NCBI RefSeq assembly: GCF_900090305.1
Contig: NZ_LT607751.1
Span: 1,860,001 to 1,924,000 of the forward strand
Source of the DNA: Micromonospora siamensis
GTDB taxonomy: Bacteria; Actinomycetota; Actinomycetes; Mycobacteriales; Micromonosporaceae
Direction of reading: 5' to 3'
DNA: 64,000 nt
The position numbers were made by a program, and so were the translations under genes. The notes under the pieces were generated by a model. The model had not been told where the DNA came from and did no database searches. It saw nothing but the letters and a program-made list of their open reading frames with translations. Positions within the stretch are counted from its first letter, which is position 1. Each line of letters starts with the position of its first letter. Of the stretch, positions 1-8,961 are shown in pieces.

Positions 1-5
1 ACGGG

Positions 6-497
6 TTGGCTGCGGGAGTGGTGGAGAGCGGGGAGTTGCGGCGACGCTACGACGAGGTGCTCGACCTCGTCGACGGCGGGGAGTTCGGCGTACCGGCCGA
101 GGGGGAGCTGAGCGCGGAGCAGATCGTGGCGCACCTCGCCGCCAACGACGAGCTGATGAGCGAGGCGACCGAGGCGGTGCTCGCCGGTTCCCCGTTCGCC
201 TACTACGACCTGGAGACCATCCACCGGCCGCAGCTGGACGCCCTGGCCGCCGAGTGCGGCGGGCTGGACGGGCTGGCCACCCTGCTGCGGGCCACCAGCC
301 AGAAGCTCTGCGCGCTCACCGACCGGCTGGGCGAGGCCGCCGAGACGCCGGTCGACACGGTGCTGCGGGAGGGCTTCGACCTGGACGTGGACGAGTCCCT
401 GCCCTGGGGGCGGGTGCTGGACCTGCACGCCCGCGTCCACCTCCCCATGCACCTGGCCCAACTGCACTCTCTGCGCCGCCACCCCCACCCCGCCTGA
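6..497 (+). CDS. DinB-like hypothetical protein, possibly 5'-truncated
   Basis: A small, mostly helical protein of about 160 residues. The segment IVAHLAANDELM in the first third and HARVHLPMHLAQLH near the C-terminus place histidines where DinB/mycothiol-dependent helical bundle proteins carry metal ligands, but the match is loose. The reading frame is open to the window edge. The TTG at 6 and the GTG codons at 18 and 21 are all possible starts, so the true start may lie outside the window. It ends 19 bases before the stop of the convergent regulator. Function is not assigned beyond the fold guess. Confidence 0.6.
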   Translation: MAAGVVESGELRRRYDEVLDLVDGGEFGVPAEGELSAEQIVAHLAANDELMSEATEAVLAGSPFAYYDLETIHRPQLDALAAECGGLDGLATLLRATSQKLCALTDRLGEAAETPVDTVLREGFDLDVDESLPWGRVLDLHARVHLPMHLAQLHSLRRHPHPA

Positions 498-516
498 GCG
501 CACCCCTGCCCGCGGG

Positions 517-1512
517 TCAGGTGGGGGAGTGGCGGAAGGTGCGGCGGTAGGCCGACGGGGAGACCCCGATCCGCAGCTGGAGTTGCTGGCGCAGGGCGGC
601 GGCCGTGCCGAAGCCGGACCGGTGGGCGACCTGGTCGACGCTCAGGTCGGTGGTCTCCAGCAGCAGCCGGGCGTGGTCGGTGCGCTGTCCCAGCAGCCAC
701 TGGGCGGGGCTGAGCCCGGTCTCCGAGCGGAAGTGCCGGGTGAAGGTGCGGACGCTCATCCGGGCGTGTCCGGCCAGGTCGCGGAGGGTGACCGGCTCGT
801 GCAGCCGCTGGCGGGCCCACTCCCGGGTGGCGGCGGTGCCGGTACGCGGGCCGGCCGGCACGGGTCGCTCGATGTACTGGGCCTGGCCGCCGTCGCGCCA
901 CGGCGGCACCACGCACCGCCGGGCCGACCGGTTGGCCACCGCGGCCCCGTGGTCGGTGCGGACGACGTGCAGGCACAGGTCGATCCCGGCGGCCACGCCG
1001 GCCGAGGTGAGCACCGGCCCGTCGTCGATGAAGAGCACGTCCGGGTCCAGGTCGACGGTCGGGTGCAGCCGGCGGAAGCGGCTCGCGTACGCCCAGTGGG
1101 TGGTGGCCGGGCGGCCGTCGAGCAGCCCGGCGGCGGCCAGTACGAACGCGCCGGTGCAGATCGACATCACCCGGGCGCCCCGGTCGTGGGCGGCCCGCAG
1201 CGCCTCGGCGACGGCCGGGTCGACGGTGCCGTCGTCCAGTGGGTCGCCGCTGTGGATGCCGGGGACGATCACGGTCTCCACGTCCGCCAGCAGCTCCAGG
1301 CCGTGCCGGGGGAGGACCTGGAAGCCGGCGCTGGAGTGGACCGGCCGGCCGCCCGGCGTGCAGGTGGCGACCGTGTAGAGCGGGGTGCCGTCGTCGGTGC
1401 GGGCGGTGCCGAAGACCTGGGCGGGGGTGCCGAGATCCAGGGCGACCACCCCGTCGAGGGCGAGCACCCCGATCCGGTGCGCGACGCTGGTCATGGCCTG
1501 ATTATTGCGCAT
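517..1512 (-). CDS. GlxA-family transcriptional regulator (DJ-1/PfpI + AraC HTH)
   Basis: 331 residues. The N-terminal half, about residues 12-185, is a DJ-1/PfpI (class I glutamine amidotransferase-like) domain with the nucleophile-elbow motif SICTGAFVLAAAGLL. The C-terminal 100 residues are an AraC-type double helix-turn-helix (LRDLAGHARMSVRTFTRHF, then VDQVAHRSGFGTAAALRQ). Members of this family are cytoplasmic regulators that often sense small metabolites through the DJ-1 domain. It is divergent from the MFS carrier at 1566 with only 53 bases between the start codons, so that carrier is the obvious regulatory target (inference). The start at 1512 has a GGAAAG upstream; a second ATG six codons later is possible. 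Confidence 0.88.
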   Translation of the reverse strand: MRNNQAMTSVAHRIGVLALDGVVALDLGTPAQVFGTARTDDGTPLYTVATCTPGGRPVHSSAGFQVLPRHGLELLADVETVIVPGIHSGDPLDDGTVDPAVAEALRAAHDRGARVMSICTGAFVLAAAGLLDGRPATTHWAYASRFRRLHPTVDLDPDVLFIDDGPVLTSAGVAAGIDLCLHVVRTDHGAAVANRSARRCVVPPWRDGGQAQYIERPVPAGPRTGTAATREWARQRLHEPVTLRDLAGHARMSVRTFTRHFRSETGLSPAQWLLGQRTDHARLLLETTDLSVDQVAHRSGFGTAAALRQQLQLRIGVSPSAYRRTFRHSPT

Positions 1513-1565
1513 GATGGCTTTCCGGCCACTCGCCGCCGGACGCGCCGGCCCGAAGACTCGACAGC

Positions 1566-2867
1566 GTGATCCGACACCGCCCGCATCCGGCCTGGTACGT
1601 CGCCGCCGTCGCCTTCGTGGCGCTGGTCGGCGCGGCCGGGTTCCGCGCCACGCCCGGGGTGCTGCTGCACCCGCTGCACGCCGAGTTCGGTTGGCCGCTG
1701 GCGACCATCTCCGCCGCCGTCTCGGTCAACCTCCTGCTCTACGGCCTGACCGCGCCCTTCGCCGCCGCGCTGATGGACCGGTTCGGCATCCGTCGGGTGG
1801 TGGCCGCCGCGCTGCTGCTGGTCGCCCTCGGCAGTGGCCTGACCGTCTTCATGACCGCGAGCTGGCAGCTCCTGCTCTGCTGGGGCGTACTGGTCGGGTT
1901 GGGCACCGGTTCGATGGCGCTGGCCTTCGTGGCGACCGTGACCGGGCGCTGGTTCGTGAAGCGGCGCGGGCTGGTCACCGGGGTGCTGACCGCCGGTGGG
2001 GCGGCCGGCCAGCTGGTTTTCCTGCCGCTGCTGGCGGTGCTGGTCCGCGACCACGGCTGGCGGGTGGCGGCGCTCGTCGTGGCCGGGGCCGCGCTGGCGG
2101 TCGTACCCCTGGTGGCGTGGCTGCTGCGCGAGCACCCGGCGGATCTCGGGATGCCCGCCTACGGCGCGACCGAGGTGGTGCCGGCGCCCGCGCCGGCCGG
2201 TGGGGCGGCGGCGCGGGCGGTGGGCGCGCTGGCCGCCGCCGCGCGGACCCGCGCGTTCTGGCTGCTGGCCGGCGGCTTCGCGATCTGCGGCGCGACCACC
2301 AACGGGCTGGTCGGCACCCACTTCGTGCCGGCGGCGCACGACCACGGCATGGCGGAGACCACCGCGGCCGGGCTGCTGGCCCTGGTCGGGATCTTCGACA
2401 TCGCCGGTTCGATCGCCTCCGGCTGGCTCACCGACCGGGTGGACGCCCGGCTGCTGCTGGCGGCCTACTACACGCTGCGCGGTGCGTCGCTGCTGGTGCT
2501 GCCGGCGCTGTTCGCCGACAGCGCGCAGCCGAGCATGCTGGTCTTCATCGTCTTCTACGGGCTGGACTGGGTGGCCACCGTGCCGCCCACGGTGGCGCTG
2601 TGCCGGGAGTACTTCGGCGCGTCCGGCGCGGTGGTCTTCGGTTGGGTCTTCGCCGCCCACCAGTTCGGCGCGGCGATCGCCGCGACCGGGGCCGGCCTGG
2701 TCCGGGACTCCCTCGGCGACTACGCCGTGGCCTGGTACGCGGCCGGCGCGCTGTCGGTCGGCGCGGCCGTGCTGTCGCTGCTGCTGCGTCGACGGGAGCC
2801 GGTGGTCGTCGCGGTGGAGCCGGTGCCGGTGGTCACCGGCCGGCGGGCCTGGAGCTATCGCGGCTGA
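1566..2867 (+). CDS. MFS transporter (12 TM)
   Basis: 433 residues with twelve hydrophobic segments. The loop between TM2 and TM3 contains MDRFGIRR, a form of major facilitator motif A. The N-terminal pattern (AGFRATPGVLLHPLHAEFGW) resembles the monocarboxylate/oxalate-formate antiporter-like branch of the MFS. The start is a GTG with a weak ribosome site. It is a cytoplasmic membrane carrier of unknown substrate, probably under control of the divergent GlxA-type regulator at 517-1512. It converges on the lectin gene, with stop codons three bases apart. Confidence 0.85.
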   Translation: MIRHRPHPAWYVAAVAFVALVGAAGFRATPGVLLHPLHAEFGWPLATISAAVSVNLLLYGLTAPFAAALMDRFGIRRVVAAALLLVALGSGLTVFMTASWQLLLCWGVLVGLGTGSMALAFVATVTGRWFVKRRGLVTGVLTAGGAAGQLVFLPLLAVLVRDHGWRVAALVVAGAALAVVPLVAWLLREHPADLGMPAYGATEVVPAPAPAGGAAARAVGALAAAARTRAFWLLAGGFAICGATTNGLVGTHFVPAAHDHGMAETTAAGLLALVGIFDIAGSIASGWLTDRVDARLLLAAYYTLRGASLLVLPALFADSAQPSMLVFIVFYGLDWVATVPPTVALCREYFGASGAVVFGWVFAAHQFGAAIAATGAGLVRDSLGDYAVAWYAAGALSVGAAVLSLLLRRREPVVVAVEPVPVVTGRRAWSYRG

Positions 2868-2876
2868 CGGTCAGCC
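2862..2876. terminator. Palindrome covering two convergent stop codons
   Basis: GGCTGAC-G-GTCAGCC is a perfect 7-bp dyad that contains the stop codons of both the MFS gene (+) and the lectin gene (-). It is the only structure between them and may act as a weak bidirectional terminator. Confidence 0.35.
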
Positions 2877-3641
2877 CAGCGTCCACTGCTGCTCGGCGGT
2901 GGCGGTGCAGGTGGCCTGCTCCAGGTAGGCCCCGGCGGTGGTGGCGTTGTCGTGGATCCGGACGCACTTGCCGCTGTGCACCGGGGTGAGCAGCACCGGG
3001 CCGGTGCCGATGGCGACGATCCGCCACTGCTGGTTGGCCTGCCCCTGGCAGGACCACTGCTGCACGACCGCGCCGTCGTCACCGCTGCCGCCGTCCACGT
3101 CGAGACACTTGCCGGTGGCGGCGTTGGTCAGGGTGACCACGTCCCCGTTCACCGGGGTGGCCACCCACTGCTGGTCGGGGCCGCCGGTGCAGTCGACCAG
3201 GGTCGCGTCGGCACCCTCCGGCTCGCCGCCGGCCAGGCCGACGCAGAGGCCGGAGGTGACCGCCTTGAACAGCTGCGGGCCGGTCGGCGGGCCGGCCGGG
3301 GCGGGCGGCGCCGGGGGCGTGGTGGCCTCGGGGGTGGGGGAGGGCGTCGGCGACGGCTCCGCCGGCACGGTCGGGAGCGGCTCGACGGTCGGCTCGGCGT
3401 CCGTCGGCGACTCGTCGGCCGCCGGTTCCTGGGTGGCCGCGGCGGCGGGCAGCACCGGCTCGTCGCCGCCGCCACCGAGCACGCCGGTGGCGAAGAAGGC
3501 CCCGAGCAGGACGCCGACCAGCCCGATCGCCAGCGCGATCCGCATCAGCGGGTCGCCGGGCAGCCCGGGGCGGGACGGGCGGCGGCGGCCGGCGCCGTAG
3601 ACGGTGCCGGCCGGGTCGTTGCGCTCATCGGAGACGGCCAT
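2871..3641 (-). CDS. Membrane-anchored ricin-type (beta-trefoil) lectin protein
   Basis: 256 residues from the ATG at 3641. A short cytoplasmic head is followed by one transmembrane segment (MRIALAIGLVGVLLGAFF), then a Pro/Glu/Thr-rich linker of about 70 residues, then a C-terminal beta-trefoil with three QxW repeats (PDQQW, ANQQW, AEQQW). Ricin-type domains bind sugars, and the topology puts the lectin outside the cell. An in-frame GTG at 3698 would add 19 residues with no hydrophobic character, so the later start is preferred. No enzymatic domain is attached. The role is probably binding of cell-wall or environmental glycan (inference). Confidence 0.82.
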   Translation of the reverse strand: MAVSDERNDPAGTVYGAGRRRPSRPGLPGDPLMRIALAIGLVGVLLGAFFATGVLGGGGDEPVLPAAAATQEPAADESPTDAEPTVEPLPTVPAEPSPTPSPTPEATTPPAPPAPAGPPTGPQLFKAVTSGLCVGLAGGEPEGADATLVDCTGGPDQQWVATPVNGDVVTLTNAATGKCLDVDGGSGDDGAVVQQWSCQGQANQQWRIVAIGTGPVLLTPVHSGKCVRIHDNATTAGAYLEQATCTATAEQQWTLG

Positions 3642-3734
3642 GGGGGCATCCTGACGCAACCGGGTGCCCCGGGGCCAATCGCCGCTCCGCCCGGTCACGC
3701 TTGGTCCACCGCCGGGACCGGCGATCGACGTCGC

Positions 3735-4019
<285 letters not shown>

Positions 4020-4153
4020 GCTGCCACGCTATGCCGCCGGGGCCGCCCCGGCCACCGCTGCGCACCACGGTAACCCGCAAGCCGCCGGCGGGACGCGAAA
4101 CGGCCACCGTGGACGTCCCCCCTCCCGGGCGGCTGGAGGCGTAATGTGATCTC

Positions 4154-5551
4154 ATGCGCGCGGAGCGTGTGGATCATCCGGTCGACCATGATCACGCGGT
4201 GGCCACACTGCGGCGGTCGTACGCCGCGGTGCCACCCGGCGAGCCCGTGCGGCTGGCCAAGCGCACCTCGAACCTGTTTCGGCCCCGGTCGGCGCCGAGC
4301 GGTCCGGGGCTGGACGTCAGTGGCCTGACCGGGGTGATCGGGGTGGACCCGGCGGCCCGGACGGCCGACGTGCAGGGCATGTGCACCTACGAGGACCTGG
4401 TGGACGCGACCCTGCCGCACGGGTTGATGCCGCTGGTCGTGCCGCAGCTGCGCACGATCACCCTGGGTGGGGCGGTGACCGGGCTGGGCATCGAGTCCAC
4501 GTCGTTTCGCAACGGGCTGCCGCACGAGTCGGTGACCGAGATGGACATCCTCACCGGCTCCGGCGAGATCGTCACCGCCCGGTCGGTCGGCGAGCACGCC
4601 GACCTGTTCCGGGCCTTCCCCAACTCGCTGGGCAGCCTCGGCTACGCCACCCGGCTGCGGATCGAGCTGCAACCGGTGCGCCGATTCGTGAGCCTGCGCA
4701 ACATCCGGTTCACCCGGCTGGAGGAGCTGGCCGACGCGATCGGCGAGGTAATCGACAAGGGCGTCTGGGCCGGTGAGCCGGTCGACGCGATGGACGGGGT
4801 GATGTTCAGCCCCGGCGAGGCCTATCTGGTGCTGGGTTCGTTCAGCGACGAGGCGGAGCGGCCCAGCGACTACACCGGCCAGGACATCTACTACCGGTCG
4901 CTGCGCCGGCGCACCCGCGATGCGCTGAGCGCGTACGACTATCTCTGGCGCTGGGACACCGACTGGTTCTGGTGTTCGTCGGCGTTCGGGGTGCAGCACC
5001 CGGTGGTGCGCCGGCTCTGGCCGCAGCGCTACCGGCGCAGCGACTTCTACCACCGGCTGGTCCGCTTCGAGCACCGGCACCAGGTGGCGGCCCGGGTGGA
5101 CCGCTGGCGGGGCCGGCCGGCCCGGGAGCGGGTGGTGCAGGACGTGGAGATCCCGCTCGGCGAGACCGCCGGGTTCCTGCGCTGGTTCCACCGGAACGTG
5201 GGGATGACCCCGGTCTGGCTCTGCCCGCTGCGGCTGCGGGAGCGGGCCGGCCCGGGATCGGCCCGGGCATGGCCGCTGTATCCCCTCCAACCGGGCGAAA
5301 CCTATGTGAACATCGGCTTCTGGGGGAGTGTGCCGATCGCCGCGGGTGCGGCGGACGGCGACGTCAACCGCTCCATCGAGCGGGCGGTGTCCGAGGCGGG
5401 CGGGCACAAGTCGCTCTACTCGGACGCGTACTACGACCGGGAATCGTTCGACCGGCTCTACGGCGGCCAGGTGTGGGGGGCCGTACGGGACCGCTACGAC
5501 CCGGACCACCGGCTGACCGGACTGTACGAGAAGGCGGTAGCACGACAATGA
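4154..5551 (+). CDS. tmsA: FAD-linked oxidoreductase, TmsA/BfaA-like
   Basis: 465 residues. The N-terminal half is an FAD-binding PCMH-type domain: the stretch PQLRTITLGGAVTGLGIES is the typical flavin-binding loop and LPHESVTEMDILTGSGEIV follows as in FAD-linked oxidases of the DHCR24-like branch. The last codon overlaps the next gene's start (ATGA), showing translational coupling to the CFA-synthase-like methyltransferase. In actinobacteria this pairing (Rv3719-Rv3720-like, tmsA-tmsB or bfaA-bfaB) makes 10-methyl fatty acids: the methyltransferase adds a methylene to oleoyl chains and the flavoprotein reduces it with NADPH. The assignment rests on gene pairing and domain type, so the symbol is provisional. 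Confidence 0.75.
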   Translation: MRAERVDHPVDHDHAVATLRRSYAAVPPGEPVRLAKRTSNLFRPRSAPSGPGLDVSGLTGVIGVDPAARTADVQGMCTYEDLVDATLPHGLMPLVVPQLRTITLGGAVTGLGIESTSFRNGLPHESVTEMDILTGSGEIVTARSVGEHADLFRAFPNSLGSLGYATRLRIELQPVRRFVSLRNIRFTRLEELADAIGEVIDKGVWAGEPVDAMDGVMFSPGEAYLVLGSFSDEAERPSDYTGQDIYYRSLRRRTRDALSAYDYLWRWDTDWFWCSSAFGVQHPVVRRLWPQRYRRSDFYHRLVRFEHRHQVAARVDRWRGRPARERVVQDVEIPLGETAGFLRWFHRNVGMTPVWLCPLRLRERAGPGSARAWPLYPLQPGETYVNIGFWGSVPIAAGAADGDVNRSIERAVSEAGGHKSLYSDAYYDRESFDRLYGGQVWGAVRDRYDPDHRLTGLYEKAVARQ

Positions 5552-6891
5552 GCCTGACCGACCGAGAACAGGGGGCGGCGAGTACGCCCGCGACACCACC
5601 GGCGGGGGGCCGGCGGGGCGGTACGACCGTGGCGGACGTGGTCCGCGCGGTCACCACCGGCAGCCTGCCGGTCCGGATCACCGCCTACGACGGCAGCGCG
5701 GTGGGGCCCGCCGACGCCGGCATCACCCTGTCCATCCGCTCCGAGCGTGGCCTGTCCTACCTGCTCACCGCCCCCGGTGACCTGGGCATGGCCCGGGCGT
5801 ACGTCAGCGGTGACCTGGCGCTGAGCGGCGTGCACCCGGGCGACCCGTACGCGGCGTTGACGGTGCTCAAGGACGACATGCCGCTGCGGCTGCCGTCGGT
5901 GGCCGAGGGGCTGGCGCTGGTCCGGGGGCTGGGCTGGGAGCGGTTGTTGCCGCCGCCGCCCCCGCCGCAGGAGGCGCAGCCGCGCTGGAAGCGGGTGATG
6001 AACGGGCTGCGGCACTCCAAGTCCCGGGACAGCACGGCGATCTCGCACCACTACGACGTGTCGAACGCCTTCTACGAGAAGGTGCTCGGCCCGTCCATGA
6101 CGTACACCTGCGCGGTCTTCCGCTCCCCGGACGACACGCTGGAGGAGGCGCAGCGCGCCAAGTACGACCTGGTGGCGAACAAGCTGGCGCTCAGGCCAGG
6201 GATGAGGCTGCTGGACGTGGGGTGCGGCTGGGGCGGCATGGTCCGGCACGCGGCCCGGGAGTACGGCGTGAAGGCGCTCGGGGTGACCCTGTCGAGGGCG
6301 CAGGCGCAGTGGGCGCAGGCGGCGATCGAGCGGGAGGGCCTGTCCGAGTTGGCCGAGGTGCGGCACCTGGACTACCGGGACGCGCCGCGGGAGCAGTTCG
6401 ACGCGGTCTCCTCGATCGGGCTGACCGAGCACATCGGGGTGCGTAACTATCCGGCGTACTTCCGGGCGTTGCGGGAGCGGCTGCGCCCGGACGGGCGGCT
6501 GCTCAACCACTGCATCACCCGGGCCGACAACCGGGCGCCGCACCGCTCGGGCGCGTTCATCGACCGGTACGTCTTCCCGGACGGTGAGTTGGCCGGTCCG
6601 GGACGGCTGATCGGCGAGATCCACGACGCCGGGCTGGAGGTGCACCACGAGGAGAACCTGCGCCAGCACTACGCGCTGACCCTGGCCGGTTGGTGCCGCA
6701 ACCTGGTGGAGCACTGGGATTTCTGCGTGGGTGAGGTCGGGCCGGGCACGGCCCGGGTGTGGGGGCTGTACATGGCCGGGTCGCGGATGGCGTTCGAGCG
6801 CAACGGCATCCAGTTGCACCAGGTGCTGGCCACCCGTAACGGGCCGGACGGCGAGACGACGTACCCGCTGCGTCCGGACTGGACGCCCTGA
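5548..6891 (+). CDS. tmsB: CFA-synthase-family SAM methyltransferase, TmsB/BfaB-like
   Basis: 447 residues. A variable N-terminal region (DUF7884-like in many CFA synthases) precedes a SAM-binding Rossmann domain with LLDVGCGWGGMVRHAA as motif I and SSIGLTEHIG, the segment that holds the catalytic glutamate of cyclopropane/methylene fatty-acyl synthases. ISHHYDVSNAFYEKVLG is the conserved entry motif to the family. Coupled by ATGA overlap to the upstream flavoprotein. Expected substrate is the cis double bond of phospholipid oleoyl chains at the membrane surface. It could instead make cyclopropane rings; the partner reductase argues for 10-methyl products. Confidence 0.8.
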   Translation: MSLTDREQGAASTPATPPAGGRRGGTTVADVVRAVTTGSLPVRITAYDGSAVGPADAGITLSIRSERGLSYLLTAPGDLGMARAYVSGDLALSGVHPGDPYAALTVLKDDMPLRLPSVAEGLALVRGLGWERLLPPPPPPQEAQPRWKRVMNGLRHSKSRDSTAISHHYDVSNAFYEKVLGPSMTYTCAVFRSPDDTLEEAQRAKYDLVANKLALRPGMRLLDVGCGWGGMVRHAAREYGVKALGVTLSRAQAQWAQAAIEREGLSELAEVRHLDYRDAPREQFDAVSSIGLTEHIGVRNYPAYFRALRERLRPDGRLLNHCITRADNRAPHRSGAFIDRYVFPDGELAGPGRLIGEIHDAGLEVHHEENLRQHYALTLAGWCRNLVEHWDFCVGEVGPGTARVWGLYMAGSRMAFERNGIQLHQVLATRNGPDGETTYPLRPDWTP

Positions 6892-6900
6892 CGTCCACGC

Positions 6901-6929
6901 AAAGGGCCGCGCGGGCCGCGCGGCCCTTT
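6901..6929 (+). terminator. Rho-independent-like terminator after tmsB
   Basis: Twelve-base perfect stem (AAAGGGCCGCGC / GCGCGGCCCTTT) with a five-base loop, beginning nine bases after the methyltransferase stop and followed by TTG. It closes the two-gene operon. Confidence 0.85.
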
Positions 6930-6940
6930 GTTCGACCCCA

Positions 6941-6976
6941 TTGACAAACAGATTTTGTACGTACAAACTGGTTTTG
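6941..6976 (+). promoter_or_regulatory. Promoter with layered dyads upstream of the ArsR-type gene
   Basis: TTGACA (6941-6946) and CAAACT (6964-6969) are separated by 17 bases, a plausible sigma70 promoter. The spacer holds the perfect 14-bp palindrome TTTGTAC-GTACAAA (6954-6967). Two copies of CAAACnGnTTTTG (6945-6957 and 6964-6976) sit 19 bases apart. The expected start of transcription falls at or just before the ATG at 6979 and there is no Shine-Dalgarno, so the message is probably leaderless. The patch is strikingly AT-rich. It is the likely autoregulatory operator of the next gene. Confidence 0.7.
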
Positions 6977-6978
6977 CC

Positions 6979-7539
6979 ATGAGAGACGTCCTGTACCTGG
7001 AAGAACGCGAGCAGGCCGAAACCCTGCTCAAGCCGCAGCGCATCGAGGTGCTGCGGCAACTCGCCGAACCCCGCACCTGCACCGAGGTCGCCGCCCGGCT
7101 GGAGCAGACCCCGCAGCGGGTCTACTACCACGTCAAGCAGCTGGTGGCGGCCGGCCTGGCCGAGCAGGTCACCACCCGTCAGGTGCGTGGCATCACCGAG
7201 GGCATCTACCGCGCCGTCGCCCGGTCGTACTGGCTCTCGCCCCGACTGGTCGGCCGGATCGGCGGGGCGCGGCGGGCGAGCGACGAGCTGAGCCTCGGCT
7301 ACCTGCTGGACCTGATGGAGGAGGTCCAGGCCGACGTCGCCGCCCTGGACCGCACGGCCCCGGAGCTGCCGTCGATCGGGGTCTCCGGCGAGATCCGGGT
7401 GCCGGCCGAGCGCCGGCAGGAGTTCCTGCACGACCTGCGGTCCACGCTGCAGGACCTGTTCACCCGCTACGGGGGCGCCGAGGGGGACGCCTTCAAGCTC
7501 GCCGTGGCCTGCTATCCGAAAGGCGATACAGATGAGTGA
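6979..7539 (+). CDS. ArsR-type winged-helix regulator
   Basis: 186 residues. The N-terminal 90 residues form a winged helix of the ArsR-like HTH_20 type: KPQRIEVLRQLAEPRTCTEVAARLEQTPQRVYYHVKQLVAAGL. No metal-binding ELCVCDL-type motif is present, so it is not a classical metal sensor. The C-terminal half is an unassigned helical region. The start at 6979 is chosen because it begins at the family's usual place and the promoter reads straight into it; an upstream in-frame TTG at 6928 lies inside the terminator. Its stop overlaps the following SRPBCC gene by eight bases, so the two form an operon, in which such regulators usually control the START-domain partner. Confidence 0.85.
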   Translation: MRDVLYLEEREQAETLLKPQRIEVLRQLAEPRTCTEVAARLEQTPQRVYYHVKQLVAAGLAEQVTTRQVRGITEGIYRAVARSYWLSPRLVGRIGGARRASDELSLGYLLDLMEEVQADVAALDRTAPELPSIGVSGEIRVPAERRQEFLHDLRSTLQDLFTRYGGAEGDAFKLAVACYPKGDTDE

Positions 7540-8392
7540 CCTGCTGACCGTGCGCGTCCGCCTGGCCGCGCCCGTCGAAGCCGTCCGCCACGCCCTGACC
7601 GACCCCGCCGAGCTGCGCGTCTGGCTCACCGAGCACGCCGAGGTCGACCTGCCCCACCGGTACGAGTTCTGGGGCCGCTACACCCCCGAGGGCGACAAGC
7701 CGCACCAGCGACTGCTGCACGCCGACGAGCACACCCTGCGGTTCGCCTGGCTGCTTGACGGGGTGGAGACCACCAGCGAGATATCCCTGGCCCCCGAGGG
7801 GTCGGACGCCACCGTCCTCACCCTCACCCAGAGCCACTTCAACATCGCCGAGACCTTCGACGGCAGCAGCATCCGCGGGGTCCTGCACACCTGGTGGGCG
7901 CTGTCGCTGGCCAACCTCGCCGCCCGGCTGGAGGGGCGGGCGCTGTTGCCGCGTACCGACTTCACCTCCGCCGACCTGCGCGGTGAGGTGCTGATCGCCG
8001 CGCCGATGGACCGGGTCTGGACGTCGTTGATCGATTCCGAACAGGCCAGCGCCTGGTTCGGTTACCCGATCGGCATCGAACCCTGGGTCGGCGGCCGGTT
8101 CGCCATGGGCGGGTTCGAGGCCGGCCACGCCGCGAAGATCGTCGACCTGGACCCGGGGCGCAAGCTCTCCGTGGACTGGGGACCCACCGGCGTCGGGACC
8201 TGGGAGCTGGCCGAGTCCGACGGGAAGACGAAGCTGACCTTCGTGCAGAGCGGCTTCGACGAGGGCAACCCGCCGTACGCGGCGTGGACCGGAACGGTGG
8301 CCGGGCTGGCCGAGCTGCGCCGCTATCACGAGATGGCCGACTGGCGACCGATCTGGCTCGCCGTCGAGATGCCGTCCGCGGCGCCGGCCTGA
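7532..8392 (+). CDS. SRPBCC/AHSA1 protein with two START-like domains
   Basis: 286 residues containing two tandem AHSA1-type (Aha1 C-terminal-like) domains: about residues 5-130 (VEAVRHALTDPAELRVWLTEHAEVD) and 150-275 (MDRVWTSLIDSEQASAWFGYPIGIEPWVGG). These hydrophobic-pocket proteins bind small lipophilic ligands; in actinobacteria they are very often paired with an ArsR-type regulator as here. Translation is coupled to the upstream regulator by an eight-base overlap. The ligand is unknown. Confidence 0.85.
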   Translation: MSDLLTVRVRLAAPVEAVRHALTDPAELRVWLTEHAEVDLPHRYEFWGRYTPEGDKPHQRLLHADEHTLRFAWLLDGVETTSEISLAPEGSDATVLTLTQSHFNIAETFDGSSIRGVLHTWWALSLANLAARLEGRALLPRTDFTSADLRGEVLIAAPMDRVWTSLIDSEQASAWFGYPIGIEPWVGGRFAMGGFEAGHAAKIVDLDPGRKLSVDWGPTGVGTWELAESDGKTKLTFVQSGFDEGNPPYAAWTGTVAGLAELRRYHEMADWRPIWLAVEMPSAAPA

Positions 8393-8433
8393 CGCTGGGG
8401 CGTCCCGGGCGCCGGCCAGACGACTCTCTGCGG

Positions 8434-8961
8434 TCAGTCGGTGGTGGCACCGAGTTGGCGGGCCTCGGCGACGGCGGCGTCCACGGCCCGACCGGCGGTG
8501 CCGGTGCGCTGCACCACCAGCGTCAGCACCTGCTTGACGCTCTCCAGCCCGGCCAGCATCGGCCCCGGCTGGCCGCCCTGCAGCACCACCCGGGCGAGCT
8601 GCTGCACCTCGCCGACCTGGGCGATGCTGCGGGCGGTGGCCTGCCGAGCGGCGTCGACGGCCTGCCGGACCGGGGTCAGCCCGGCGATGGTCTCCTGCGG
8701 GGTGGCCTGGTGCGGGACGGTGGCGGTGACGGTGGTCGCCTCGCCGAGGGAGGTGGCGAGCGCGCCCAGGCCGCCCCGGAGTTCGCCGATCGCCCCGCGT
8801 ACCCGGACCACGCCGGCCGCGACCGCGGCGAACCCGGCACCGGCGGCCCGCAGCGCGACGTCCTGGGCCTGCTTGTCGGCGGCGCCGACGAGTCCCTGTG
8901 CCCGCTCGACCCCGGCCGCGAGGGCGCGCAGCTCACCGGTGATGGTCTCGATGTGCGACAC
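8434..8961 (-). CDS. Helical hypothetical protein (Micromonosporaceae-type)
   Basis: 175 residues, alanine-rich and almost entirely helical, with no signal peptide or membrane segment. The start is set at the GTG at 8961 because GGGGAGGT lies eight bases upstream; an upstream extension to 9015 would be arginine-rich and lacks a ribosome site. The N-terminal segment SHIETITGELRALAAGVERA and the amphipathic pattern suggest a dimerising coiled bundle. It resembles small proteins of unknown function seen in Micromonospora genomes (recollection, not searched). No function is assigned. Confidence 0.7.
   Translation of the reverse strand: MSHIETITGELRALAAGVERAQGLVGAADKQAQDVALRAAGAGFAAVAAGVVRVRGAIGELRGGLGALATSLGEATTVTATVPHQATPQETIAGLTPVRQAVDAARQATARSIAQVGEVQQLARVVLQGGQPGPMLAGLESVKQVLTLVVQRTGTAGRAVDAAVAEARQLGATTD

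Noticed and set aside
4972..6891. A longer start for the methyltransferase reaching back to 4972
   Set aside because: The extra 190 residues would overlap the FAD oxidoreductase in another frame and read as low-complexity Arg/Pro/Gly; the ATGA overlap at 5548 explains the start.
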